This document shows, piece after piece, positions 28,446 to 36,864 of a DNA stretch of 64,000 nucleotides (position 1 is the first letter of the stretch; every line of letters begins with the position of its first letter). Under the pieces are notes generated by a model. It saw nothing but the letters and a program-made list of their open reading frames with translations, was not told the origin of the DNA and did not search any database. This DNA is from JAWWPG01 sp963820035 (lineage in GTDB: Bacteria > Actinomycetota > Actinomycetes > Propionibacteriales > Nocardioidaceae): assembly GCA_963820035.1 (NCBI GenBank), contig CAWFYK010000002.1, positions 1,205,693-1,269,692 of the forward strand, given 5' to 3'. The translations under genes were made by a program, and so were the position numbers.

Positions 28446-29467
28446 TCACAGGCCGAGGTCGCTGCTGGTGGTGGTGGCCAGGGCCACGAGGGGGCGGATG
28501 TAGCGGTTGACGAGGACGGAGATGTCTTGGTGTCGGGTCTGGGCGGCGATCCGGTGCAGCGGGACACCGGCCAGCGCGGCCGTGGTGGCGTTGCCGGCGC
28601 GTAGCGAGTGGGCGGTGATCCGGATGCCGTCGAGCCCGGCGGCCTGAGCCCGGGTGCGGAGCATCCGGGCGATCGCGGTCCCCGACATCGGGTCGAGGCT
28701 CACCGACCGGGCGGTGACACGGGTGAACAGTGGTCCTGGCGTTTCTCCGCGGACGGTCCGCCAGCCTGCCAGCGCGGCGACCGGGTCGGTGGACGTCGTG
28801 CCGGCCGTGGGCGACGGCGACGACCTGTCCGTGGCCGACTGGTCGGTCATCGACCGTCGTACGTACAGCAGCGGCCCGGCGGGTTTGTGCTCGACGTCGG
28901 CCAGGGTGACGCGACCAGCTCGGAGCGGCGCATGGCGGAGGCGTAGCCGACCAAGATGACCGCGGCGTCGCGGATCCCGATCGGGGTGGAGGCGTCGATC
29001 GTGGTGACGATGCGGCGGATGTCGTCGACGCCGAGCGGTCGGGCCAGCCGGCGCGGCGCGCGGCCGTAGCTACTACCCAGGCCCAGCCGCACCAACCGGA
29101 CGGGCTCCGCGGCGACGGGATCGGCGGCGCCGCAGGTGCGGTGCACGTACCGGATCGCGGTGCAGGACAGGTCCAGGGTGGCCATTGCACGGCCGGTCTC
29201 GGCACGTTCTGTCAGGTACGCGCACAGCGCCAGCGGGTCGCCGGGCAGCGCCGGGATGCCGCGGGAGTCGCACCAGCGCTGCCACCCGGCCCAGGCGTTG
29301 CCGTTGACGGTGCGGGTGGACTCGGCGCGGGACGCGCCGACCGCCGCGGTAATGCGGGCGAGGTCGGCGTCGGTGAGCCCGGACGGCAGGCCGGACAGAG
29401 ACGTCTCGCCGGGTTCCGCGGGAGGGTGGTCGAGTGTGTCGGTAGGGAATGGGAGGGCCGCTGTCAC
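28446..29467 (-). pseudogene. tyrosine recombinase, relic 2 (nearly complete, frameshifted)
   Basis: From the ATG at 29467: SGLTDADLARITAAVGASRA, WAGWQRWCDSRGIPALPGDP (SAM-like domain), TPIGIRDAAVILVGYASAMR (box I Arg). After SELVA a one-base deletion is needed to read LTLADVEHKPAGPLLYVRRS. A further pair of shifts affects the SATGQVVAVAHGRHDV stretch. The C-terminus is good: RITAHSLRAGNATTAALAGV (HSLR) and RHQDISVLVNRYIRPL (Tyr). About 340 residues if repaired. Same family as relics 1 and 3. Confidence 0.82.
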
Positions 29468-29502
29468 TCAGTGTGGTCATGGCCGCGTTATGGCGGAGCG
29501 CA

Positions 29503-30060
29503 TCACGGCTCCTGCGCCAGACCCTGGGTCGCCACCAGCCCGAGGACGGCGACGTCACAAAGGTCTGACGAAGACGGAGAGGTCGCGGTGTCGGGTCTGG
29601 GCGGCGAACCGCTCGAGCGGGACGTCGGCGGAGGCGGCCGGGGTGGCCTGGCCGGCACGCGGTGAGTGTCCACGTATCCGTTCGGCGGGCAGGTCGGCGG
29701 ACTGTACACGGGTGTGGATAATCCTGGGTGATGGTGTTGTCGGTGACGGGCTCGCACTGTAACGCGCTGGAGGAGACGCCAGTGAACAGCGACCCGGGTT
29801 GGTGGCCAGACAGGGCGAGTCAGGCATGACCGGCAGCGACTGGGTCGGTGATGCAGTGGTTGCCATGGGCAAGGCTGACGATCTGGCCACATCCTTTCTG
29901 ATCGGTATTGGACCGGCGGCGCGTGAGGAGTACGCCGGAGGGCCTCCGCTCGACGTCGGCGAGGGTGAGGGCGGAGAGCCCGTCAGGGGGCAAGTCGCTG
30001 CCGTAACCCAGCAAGATGATGGCGGCATGCAGCGACGCGTCGGATGCCCGCCGCCGATGG
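29503..30060 (-). pseudogene. tyrosine recombinase, relic 3 (C-terminal half)
   Basis: Minus frames read ILLGYGSDLPPDGLSALTLA, DVERRPSGVLLTRRRSNTDQ, SLAHGNHCITDPVAA, then after a frameshift IIHTRVQSADLPAERIRGHS, PRAGQATPAASADVPLERFA and RHRDLSVFV. The conserved HSLR has become HSPR and the Tyr region is cut at SVFVRPL. It lies head to tail with relic 2. Confidence 0.75.
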
Positions 30061-30337
30061 GCGCCCGACTCTTAGAGCAGCATCATGCACGTGATCCGGA
30101 CGTCCACTCGTGGCTGGAATGACGCACCTGCCCGCCGCACGAGCTGACCGGCACCCCGGGTTGTGGGTTGTGGTCTGCGTCGAATGGCGCTTATTGCGAT
30201 CCGCCAGCGACCTCCACGTCGCTCGCGTGATGAACGCCCAGGGGACCCCTCAACGTCGAGATTGCAAACTCTGCTACCTCTACCGCATCGTCCCGAGAGA
30301 TGAACGGCGCTCCCTTCAGAGGCTTTGTTTCCGGGTC
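30061..30337. other. gap with no supported gene
   Basis: 277 bases between integrase relic 3 and the TY-Chap fragment. No motif recognised. Confidence 0.4.
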
Positions 30338-30636
30338 TCAAGAGACCCGATAGTTCGGATAGTCGCCCGGTTTAAGGTCGGGCACACCCCAACCCATTTC
30401 GAGTAGCAGTGTCCGTTGCTTAGGCGATAGATCGGCGGTTCCGCCGTCCACTTGTGGTCCCGAGCACTCTCCCCACAGCACCTGTCCAGTTCGAACGAAC
30501 TGCACGTACTTGGACTCGTCGGACGCTGGGCCGATGAAGATTACGTCCCGATCCTCTAAACCAAGGATGGCATCAACGAGGCAGCCCACCACTTTGCTCC
30601 ACAAGGACTCGTTGTTGATTGCGGGTGCATACGTAT
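30338..30636 (-). pseudogene. TY-Chap/YbjN-like fragment
   Basis: The C-terminal part of the open frame reads SLWSKVVGCLVDAILGLEDR, DVIFIGPASDESKYVQFVRT, GQVLWGECSGPQVDGG and TLLLEMGWGVPDLKPGDYPN. This resembles the TY-Chap fold, a T3SS-chaperone-like domain often paired with immunity or toxin loci in actinobacteria. It is fused in frame to an integrase N-terminal relic (next entry), so the native start is lost. Confidence 0.55.
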
Positions 30637-31115
30637 TCCGTTGCATTCGATGTCCGAGGTCCGCCAGCCACAAATCGCGCCAGATCAACGAACGGGCTGG
30701 AACCTCGCAGCACCCGTCCGGCTGCTGTGCTCGCCGGTCCGCGAGCCGCTCCTTGAGCCGATGACGGGCAACTGCGGCTGTCCGACCGACGACCCGAATC
30801 TGTCGGACTCTGCCGTCATGGTCGCGGATGGGTCTCGGCGACCATGCTGCGGCCGCGGCGACGGAGCTTGATCGACCCGTTGGCCCCGATCGGAGAATTG
30901 GGCCGAGCCATCTCAACGACCGAGCGCAGGATGCCTCAGCGTCGGCCCGCTCCATCCGCGCCAGCCACGCGTCGATCTCGCTGACGCGGAATCGCAGTTC
31001 ACGGCCAACCCAGAATCCGCGGGATCCGCGGCCCTGGCTGCGCAGGTGAAGATGCTGCGCGCTGACAGTCAGACAATCGGCCAGCTTCGACAGGGTGAGT
31101 GCAGGCTCGAACGAG
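30637..31115 (-). pseudogene. excisionase plus integrase N-terminus, left relic
   Basis: Two adjacent minus-strand pieces match the better-kept pair at 41470-42103. The excisionase piece reads SQGRGSRGFWVGRELRFRVS and EIDAWLARMERADAE after a damaged HTH. The integrase N-terminus reads IRDHDGRVRQIRVVGRTAAV, ARHRLKERLADR and LIWRDLWLADL. The DNA is also visibly similar (for example the stretch at 31070-31110 against 41895-41940). This is the second end of a duplicated xis-int start region. Confidence 0.65.
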
Positions 31116-31306
31116 CCACGGTTCTCGGCCGGAGTCGGCCCCCGCTTCGCAAGCCGAGCACGTCTATCCAGCGCCGCGAAGGTGACCTAGGTCCCCCGGT
31201 GGCAGGGAATCTGCCGCTGTCCACGAGGGTACAGAAATGGTCTGATGGGGGTATCCGGTCGCCACGCCGCGCAGTGCAGCAAAGGGCCGCACAGCGAAGG
31301 ACGCCC

Positions 31307-32620
31307 ATGACACTCGAGCATCTTGAGATCCTGCCGCGCGCGTTTGTCAAGGACGACGCCATCCTGATCGAGAACCTACAGGTGACCTCGCCCGAGGCGG
31401 TTCGAACGGCACATGCGTTCGAGGAGCGAACTCATCAAGTGGACGTGGGGGACCATGTCGCGATGCTGATCGACATCGGGGGCAAGGCAGTTGCCATCGG
31501 CAGCAGCACGGTCGATGTCGATGAGATCAAACGGAGCCTCGACCTCTTCACGTCGAACGTGGCAGCATCGGCGAAGACCTCGGTTGCGGACCTTCGACTT
31601 GCCGTCGACAAGGCGACCGATTCTGACACCGGCACCATCGCTCGGAGCGTGTCCCAGTCGCTGCAGGCCCTCACCCGCGACATCGACCACATCGTCGAAG
31701 GCGAGGAGTCCCCAATCCGGGTCGCGATCGGACAGACGGTGAAGAACGTCACCGACAAGGTCCTTGGAGAGGTGCAGCGGTCATTGTCGGCACACCAAGC
31801 GGAGGTGCATCGGGTGCTGTCCACCGACTCTCCCGACAGCCCCTTCAACACGCTCAAACTGGATCTGCTGCGCGGCGAGCGCGAGACCAGGGAAGACATC
31901 AAGGCGAACCTGAACGAGATCAAGACGCTGGTCCAAGTCGCCAAGGAACACCGGGCCACCATGGCCAAGACCGCCATCAAAGGACTGGACTACGAGGACG
32001 CGGTCGTCGCATCCCTTATCGACCTCGGCCACGGAGCCGGGGACAGCGTCGAGGCCACTGGGTCAAGCGTCGGCTCGATGCCCCGATGCAAGAAGGGTGA
32101 TGCGGTGATCACCCTCGCCCAGACGAACACCCGGGGCCACACCATCAAGGTGGCAGTCGAAGCCAAGGACACCGCTTTGAGCTGCGAACAGTGGCGGACC
32201 GAGCTCGAGGCCGCCCGGCGCAACCGCGAGGCAACAGCTGCCATCGGAGTCGCCAGGCTCCCAGAACAGGTCCCCGGACACCAACACGTCTTCATCCTCG
32301 ACCCACTCCACATCGTCGTAGCCTTCGACCCCACCGAGGACGACGAGGCCGTGCTCTACGCCGTCTACCACCTGGTACGGGCACAGGCGACGGCGCTGGT
32401 GCTAGACGGCGCGGAGCAGGAGTTCGACGTCACAGCCCTCCAACAGAACCTGTCCAAGGCCACTGACCTACTCGACGACTTCGAGAAGGTCGACCGCGCC
32501 GTCATCGGCGCACGTCGCCAACTTGACGACATCGAGAAGGCCGGCAAGAAACTCCACGCCAACCTTGCAACCACACTCGCAGGGGCCACCAGGATCCTGG
32601 AGACAAACCTCGACAGATGA
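31307..32620 (+). CDS. coiled-coil protein with a PD-(D/E)XK nuclease-like domain
   Basis: 437 residues; the ATG at 31307 follows AAGGA. Residues about 1-60 are a small alpha/beta head (LEHLEILPRAFVKDDAILIE, GDHVAMLIDIGGKAVAIGSS). Residues 70-220 are long heptad-rich helices. Residues about 225-370 carry KGLDYEDAVVASLIDLG, KKGDAVITLAQTN and TIKVAVEAKDTALSCEQWR. That spacing (YE, then GD, then E-x-K) is the DUF2130-like PD-(D/E)XK pattern. A second coiled coil ends the protein. The family may cut DNA. It sits directly beside integrase relics, where accessory defence genes are common. No partner gene is next to it. Confidence 0.7.
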   Translation: MTLEHLEILPRAFVKDDAILIENLQVTSPEAVRTAHAFEERTHQVDVGDHVAMLIDIGGKAVAIGSSTVDVDEIKRSLDLFTSNVAASAKTSVADLRLAVDKATDSDTGTIARSVSQSLQALTRDIDHIVEGEESPIRVAIGQTVKNVTDKVLGEVQRSLSAHQAEVHRVLSTDSPDSPFNTLKLDLLRGERETREDIKANLNEIKTLVQVAKEHRATMAKTAIKGLDYEDAVVASLIDLGHGAGDSVEATGSSVGSMPRCKKGDAVITLAQTNTRGHTIKVAVEAKDTALSCEQWRTELEAARRNREATAAIGVARLPEQVPGHQHVFILDPLHIVVAFDPTEDDEAVLYAVYHLVRAQATALVLDGAEQEFDVTALQQNLSKATDLLDDFEKVDRAVIGARRQLDDIEKAGKKLHANLATTLAGATRILETNLDR

Positions 32621-32838
32621 TCAGACCAACTCGCGCTACGTCCCCAACCTGAGCAGATCCGGATGGAGGCGCGGAGCATGCGGGCGACGACGGTGCCGGC
32701 CAGCGGTTCGCAGCCGACCGATCGAGGAGTGGGTTCTGGTGAAAGGAGGTCCTGGCGTGCCACTGCGGACGGCGCGCCAGCAGGCTAGGGCCGCGACCGG
32801 GTCTGATGGCGTGTCGGAGCCGCGGGCTACCTGAGGGC

Positions 32839-33063
32839 ATGGTTGACCCCGTCTTGGTTGAGCAGGCCACCAGGCTGTCCGTCGATGAGCGCCTTGAGCT
32901 CATCGGCACTTTCTGGGACAGCATTGACCACTCGACGCGGCCGGTGTCGCCCGCGGTTACGGCACTGATTGAGGAGCGCGTCGCCGAGGCACGGGCGAAC
33001 CCGCTGGACGGCCGGTCCTGGAGTGAGGTCCGTCAAGGCCTTCGCCGCGATCCCGGCCGTTGA
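32839..33063 (+). CDS. addiction-module antitoxin (RelB/ParD-like)
   Basis: 74 residues from the ATG at 32839 with GAGGG just upstream. The pattern VLVEQATRLSVDERLELIG, TFWDSIDHSTRPVS and LIEERVAEARANPLDG, with RSWSEVRQGL at the end, is the common putative addiction-module antitoxin family. The stop overlaps the start of the toxin gene, so translation is coupled. The toxin is broken, so the pair is no longer balanced, although the antitoxin could still act on others. Confidence 0.85.
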   Translation: MVDPVLVEQATRLSVDERLELIGTFWDSIDHSTRPVSPAVTALIEERVAEARANPLDGRSWSEVRQGLRRDPGR

Positions 33064-33192
33064 CATACACGGTTCATGTCCGCGCTGCCGCTGAGCGCGA
33101 CATGGAGCGTGCCTGTGATTGGTATGCCGTCGAGGCGCCCGGGTTCGTCGAACGTTTTGTGGAGGAGCTCGACCACGCCGGGGGTGTCAGAT
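33060..33192 (+). pseudogene. RelE/ParE-type toxin, cut by IS3
   Basis: The TTG at 33060 begins TYTVHVRAAAERDMERACDW, YAVEAPGFVERFVEELDHA: the first two helices of a RelE/ParE toxin. After about 43 residues the sequence runs into an IS3 end at 33193 (TGAACCG). The catalytic beta-sheet is missing. Confidence 0.8.
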
Positions 33193-33660
33193 TGAACCGT
33201 GTGGTTCCCCCCAAATCGTGGAGGGTTTCTCTATGCGGCTTCCCGGTCGGGGGCCGTGGTGTTTTCGTAGTTGATGGGGCTCATCATGGCAGCCGAGCTG
33301 TGTCGGCGTTGATGGTTGTAGAACCCGTAGCACCAGTCCAGCACAACGGCTTGGGCTTGGCGGGTGTTGGCGAAGTCGTGTCGTGACAGGACTTCCCACT
33401 CCAGCGAGGAGAAGAACGCCTCGGCGGCGGCGTTGTCGAAGTCAGCTACGGTCCCGATCGACGGGCGGGCGCCGATCTCCCCCAGTCGTTCGGTGAAGCG
33501 CACGGAGGTGAATTGCGACCCCGCGTCGGAGTGCGTGACCAGCCCGATCAGGTGGTGGCCGCCGCGGGAGCATCGGGCCATCTCGAGGGCGTCCAGCACC
33601 ATCTCGGTCTTCATGTTCGCAGCGACCCGCCACCCCACGATGCGCCGGCTGAAGTGGATA
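33193..33660 (-). mobile_element. IS3-family remnant (OrfB C-terminus)
   Basis: Minus strand, about 140 residues: FSRRIVGWRVAANMKTEMVL, LVTHSDAGSQFTSVRFTERL, IGTVADFDNAAAEAFFSSLE (the DDE glutamate region) and WCYGFYNHQRRHSSAAMMSP. The end at 33193 (TGAACCG) is the terminal repeat. The N-terminal catalytic part is gone at about 33660, so this is a one-ended remnant. Its family resembles the element at 23531. Confidence 0.85.
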
Positions 33661-34024
33661 CGGCCGGGGCCGGTCTTGCCTTCGGCGGTAGCTCCTGATC
33701 AGGCCAGCTCCTCCAACCGGGCCGGGCCGGTGACCACGAGCGGACAGGTCGCAACAAGGCACAAAGCCAGTCATTCCGGGGGTCACACTCGCGGTCACCA
33801 ACCACAGCCCAGCACCTTCAGGCTGCGTTGGCGATCCTCACAGTCATTCCGCGAGCGACACTGCCATCGGTGACACGGCGAGGGATGCGAACGTCAGTAT
33901 CCGGACATCGATTGGGTGCGCCAGCGGCATCTTGTCGACGCGGGACCGCGCATCCTCAGACCGGCGACTAGGTCGCGGCGTGCGGCCTTCGTGCAAGGCG
34001 GACCTTCGGGTGGGAGCATCGGGT
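33661..34024. other. gap with no supported gene
   Basis: 365 bases. A short reading PLVVTGPARLEELA followed by a stop near 33700 on the minus strand may be the tail of a lost gene. The end carries GGGAG before the ATG at 34025. Confidence 0.4.
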
Positions 34025-35449
34025 ATGCGCGAGGTTCGCATCGACCCGGTATTGCTGGAACGGCTGGCACGACTTCTGGACCCGGAGCGGGCTGGGCGGC
34101 TCAAGAGCAACGTGGTCCTCGCACGGCGCATCCTGGAGGGTCGGGTCGTGTGGAACGTGAACGCGACGGCCTCCGGTGGAGGGGTCGCGGAGATGCTCAC
34201 GACGCTGTTGGCCTACAGCCGCGGGGCAGGTGTCGACACGCGTTGGCTGGTCCTGGAGGGGAACCCGTGGTTCTTCCGGATCACCAAGCGACTGCACAAC
34301 TTCCTGCACGGGGCGCCCGGTGACGGTGGCCCACTGGGTGACGCGGAGCGAGAGGAGTATGAGTCGGTCCTCGGCGGCAACCTCGACAACATGAAGTCAC
34401 GGGTGCGGGCGGGGGACATCGTGCTGCTGCACGATCCGCAGGCAGCAGGGCTGGCTGAGGGACTGCGTGCGGCGGGCGCTCATGTTGTGTGGCGCTGCCA
34501 CATCGGCCGGGACACACCGACCGAACTCACCGACGTCGGCTGGAACTTCTTGGAGCCCTACGTCAGTCAGGCGGATGCCACGATCTTCTCGCGCGAAGCC
34601 TACGGCCCCCGATGGTTGGATCGGCGACGCTCACGGATCATCCCTCCGTCGCTGGACCCGTTCAGCACCAAGAACGTCAAGCTGCCACCGGCCGATGTCG
34701 ACGCGACGCTGCGCCATGCCGGCCTCGTGGCCAGGCCCGGAGAGCAGGGCAGTCTGGCCTTCGGCCGACGCGACGGCTCCACCGGCACCGTGCGGGGCCA
34801 CGGCAACCTCGTCGTCGCCGGCGACATGGTGCCGGGCGACGTGCGCGTGGTGGTACAGATCAGCCGTTGGGACCGGCTCAAGGACATGGCCGGGGTGTTG
34901 ACCGCCTTCGCCACCGGCCTGTCCAGACTGCCGGACGATACGCACCTGATGCTGGTGGGGCCCGATGTGTTGGGGGTGAGCGACGACCCCGAGGGCGCCG
35001 AAGTGCTCTTCGAGTGCGTCGACCTGTGGAAGACGCTGCCGACTCAGGCGAGACAACGCGTGCATCTGATCTCGTTGCCGATGGACGACGTGGACGAGAA
35101 CGCCCACCTCGTCAACGCCCTGCAGCGGCACGCCACGGTCGTCGTGCAGAAGAGCCTCGTCGAGGGCTTCGGGCTGACGGTGACCGAGCCGATGTGGAAG
35201 AACCGTCCGGTCGTCGCCTCCGCCGTCGGTGGCATCCAGGACCAGATCGTCGACTGGGAGAGTGGCCTGATGCTAGCCGACCCAGCCGACCTGGGCGGCT
35301 TCACGGATCTGATCGCCACCGTGCTCGAAGATGACAACCTCGCACATCGGCTGGGTGACGCCGCCGGCAAGAGGGTGCGCGACCAATACCTCGGCGACCG
35401 GCACCTGATCCAATACGCGGAACTATTCAACCAGCTACTGAGGGAGTAG
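34025..35449 (+). CDS. GT4 glycosyltransferase, trehalose synthase (TreT)-like
   Basis: 474 residues; the ATG at 34025 has GGGAG at 8 nt, and I reject the longer start at 33932. N-terminal domain: VVWNVNATASGGGVAEMLTT and WLVLEGNPWFFRITKRLHNF, then HVVWRCHIGRDTPTELTDVG. C-terminal GT-B domain: VVVQISRWDRLKDMAGVLTA, then EGFGLTVTEPMWKNRPVVAS with the GT4 E-x7-E and AVGGIQDQIVDWESGLM. This order matches TreT-type trehalose glycosyltransferases, which join glucose to NDP-glucose. An insertion of about 25 residues (GEQGSLAFGRRDGSTGTVRG) is unusual. No trehalose operon is next to it. Confidence 0.8.
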   Translation: MREVRIDPVLLERLARLLDPERAGRLKSNVVLARRILEGRVVWNVNATASGGGVAEMLTTLLAYSRGAGVDTRWLVLEGNPWFFRITKRLHNFLHGAPGDGGPLGDAEREEYESVLGGNLDNMKSRVRAGDIVLLHDPQAAGLAEGLRAAGAHVVWRCHIGRDTPTELTDVGWNFLEPYVSQADATIFSREAYGPRWLDRRRSRIIPPSLDPFSTKNVKLPPADVDATLRHAGLVARPGEQGSLAFGRRDGSTGTVRGHGNLVVAGDMVPGDVRVVVQISRWDRLKDMAGVLTAFATGLSRLPDDTHLMLVGPDVLGVSDDPEGAEVLFECVDLWKTLPTQARQRVHLISLPMDDVDENAHLVNALQRHATVVVQKSLVEGFGLTVTEPMWKNRPVVASAVGGIQDQIVDWESGLMLADPADLGGFTDLIATVLEDDNLAHRLGDAAGKRVRDQYLGDRHLIQYAELFNQLLRE

Positions 35450-35630
35450 CCCCGGTTCCAGCCGTAGCCTGACGAACCCCACCGCGAGACCTATGACCTC
35501 ACATATCGGACCGCCCGCGTCATTCCGCCATCGACTCACCTGGGCCAGAGCCGTGTTGGCTTCATCCGAGAATCCACTCAGCGTTGAGAGGCACTGTTGC
35601 GTTGTGAGATCGCGAGGTCTTGTGAGGGCA
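35450..35630. other. gap with no supported gene
   Basis: About 180 bases downstream of the GT4 gene; nothing recognised. Confidence 0.4.
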
Positions 35631-35679
35631 CTAATGGCTTCTACCGGGGCTGTCTGACAGCCCCGGTAGAAGCCATTAG
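35631..35679. repeat. perfect 23-bp inverted repeat with 3-nt loop
   Basis: Arms 35631-35653 and 35657-35679 are exact reverse complements around CTG. The right arm runs into the terminal repeat of the IS at 35679. No T-run follows, so a simple intrinsic terminator is unlikely. Confidence 0.7.
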
Positions 35680-36764
35680 GGCGTGTCCCGCAATAGTTGG
35701 GGGCGGGGTGCCGGATGACACGGGAGTATGTCGATGTGCATAACCGTCACGACTTGACCGATGAGCAGTGGGAGCTGATCGAGCCTCACCTGCCGGCGTC
35801 GACCGCAGGGAAAGCTGGCCGTCCGTGGGCGGATCACCGCAGCATCGTGAACGCCGTCTTGTGGCGGACCCGGGCTGGGGCGTCATGGCGTGACGTCCCG
35901 ATCTGGTACGGGCCTCGGAAGACGGTCTACAACCGTCACCGGCGATGGTCGGCTGACGGGACCTGGGAGCGGTTGCTGAGGGAGCTCCAGCGCGGTAGCG
36001 ACGTCGGCGTTGTGAGCTGGGATGTCGGCATCGACTCGACCGTGATCCGTGCCCATCAGCACGCTGCAGGAGCACGGCACAGACCGCCGAGCGACGTGCC
36101 TGCGCAACGGCTGGCGGTGGCGCTGGAGGACTTCGAAAGCACGCGTGCGCGGTCGAGCAAGAGCCACACAGGGGGCTCGATCGAACTACAAGAAATTGTC
36201 CGGACCTGATCCAGATTCCCCACCAGACAGGGTGAAACCCGTCCAGCGCGAAGCGCTGGGCCGCTCTCGTGGTGGGCTCTCGACCAAGGTCCACCTCGCC
36301 GCCGACAGCCGGTCGCGACCCCTGGGCTTCATCACCACCCTCGGACAACGCCACGACTCGATCGCCTTCGAACTCACCCTCGCCCAGGTCGCTGTCGCAC
36401 GGATCGGACCCGGCCGACCCAGGACACGCCCAGACGCCGTGCTGTGCGACAAGGCCTACTCCTCACGAGCGATCCGCGACCACCTCTCCCGTCGCCAGAT
36501 CAAAGCCGTCATCGCCATCAAGGACGACCAGCACACCGCCCGCCTCCGCAAGGGCTCAAAAGGCGGCCGACCCCCTTCGTTCGACAAGGTCCACTACCGC
36601 GACCGCAACACCGTCGAACGAGCCGTCAACAAACTCCGCGGCCACCGCGCGGTCGGAACCCGCTACGACAAACGCGACTACATGTACCGCGGCACCGTCA
36701 CCGTCGCCGCCATCTGGATCTGGCTCCGCGACCCGGCGCCTGACCCATTACAGGACACGCCCTA
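35679..36764 (+). mobile_element. IS5-family (IS427-like) element
   Basis: Terminal repeats GGGCGTGTCC (35679) and GGACACGCCC (ending 36762) bound it. The transposase is in two frames. Frame A starts at the ATG at 35715 and reads DLTDEQWELIEPHLP, ADHRSIVNAVLWRTRAGASW, RDVPIWYGPRKTVYNRHRRW and WDVGIDSTVIRAHQHAAG (first Asp). Near 36165-36200 it passes into frame B: LGRSRGGLSTKVHLAADSRS, RPDAVLCDKAYSSRAIRDHL (second Asp) and RDRNTVERAVNKLRGHRAVG (Glu). Such IS5 elements normally use programmed slippage between the two frames, so it may be active. Confidence 0.88.
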
Positions 36765-36864
36765 GTGCCCAATCAACTCCCACTGCTCATCGGTCAAGTC
36801 GTGACGAGTATGCACATCGACGTACTCCGATACCCCGACCCCAACTATTGCGGGACACGCCCTA
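36765..36864 (-). mobile_element. IS5 left-end remnant, inverted
   Basis: The 100 bases here are an inverted, slightly diverged copy of the left end of the IS5 element (35679-35790), ending in its own terminal repeat GGGACACGCCCTAG. It is a solo end left from a second copy. The IS630 element is inserted at the TA at its edge. Confidence 0.75.

Noticed and set aside
35720..36209. Two separate small genes in the IS5 region
   Set aside because: Together they form one IS5 transposase in two frames joined by slippage.
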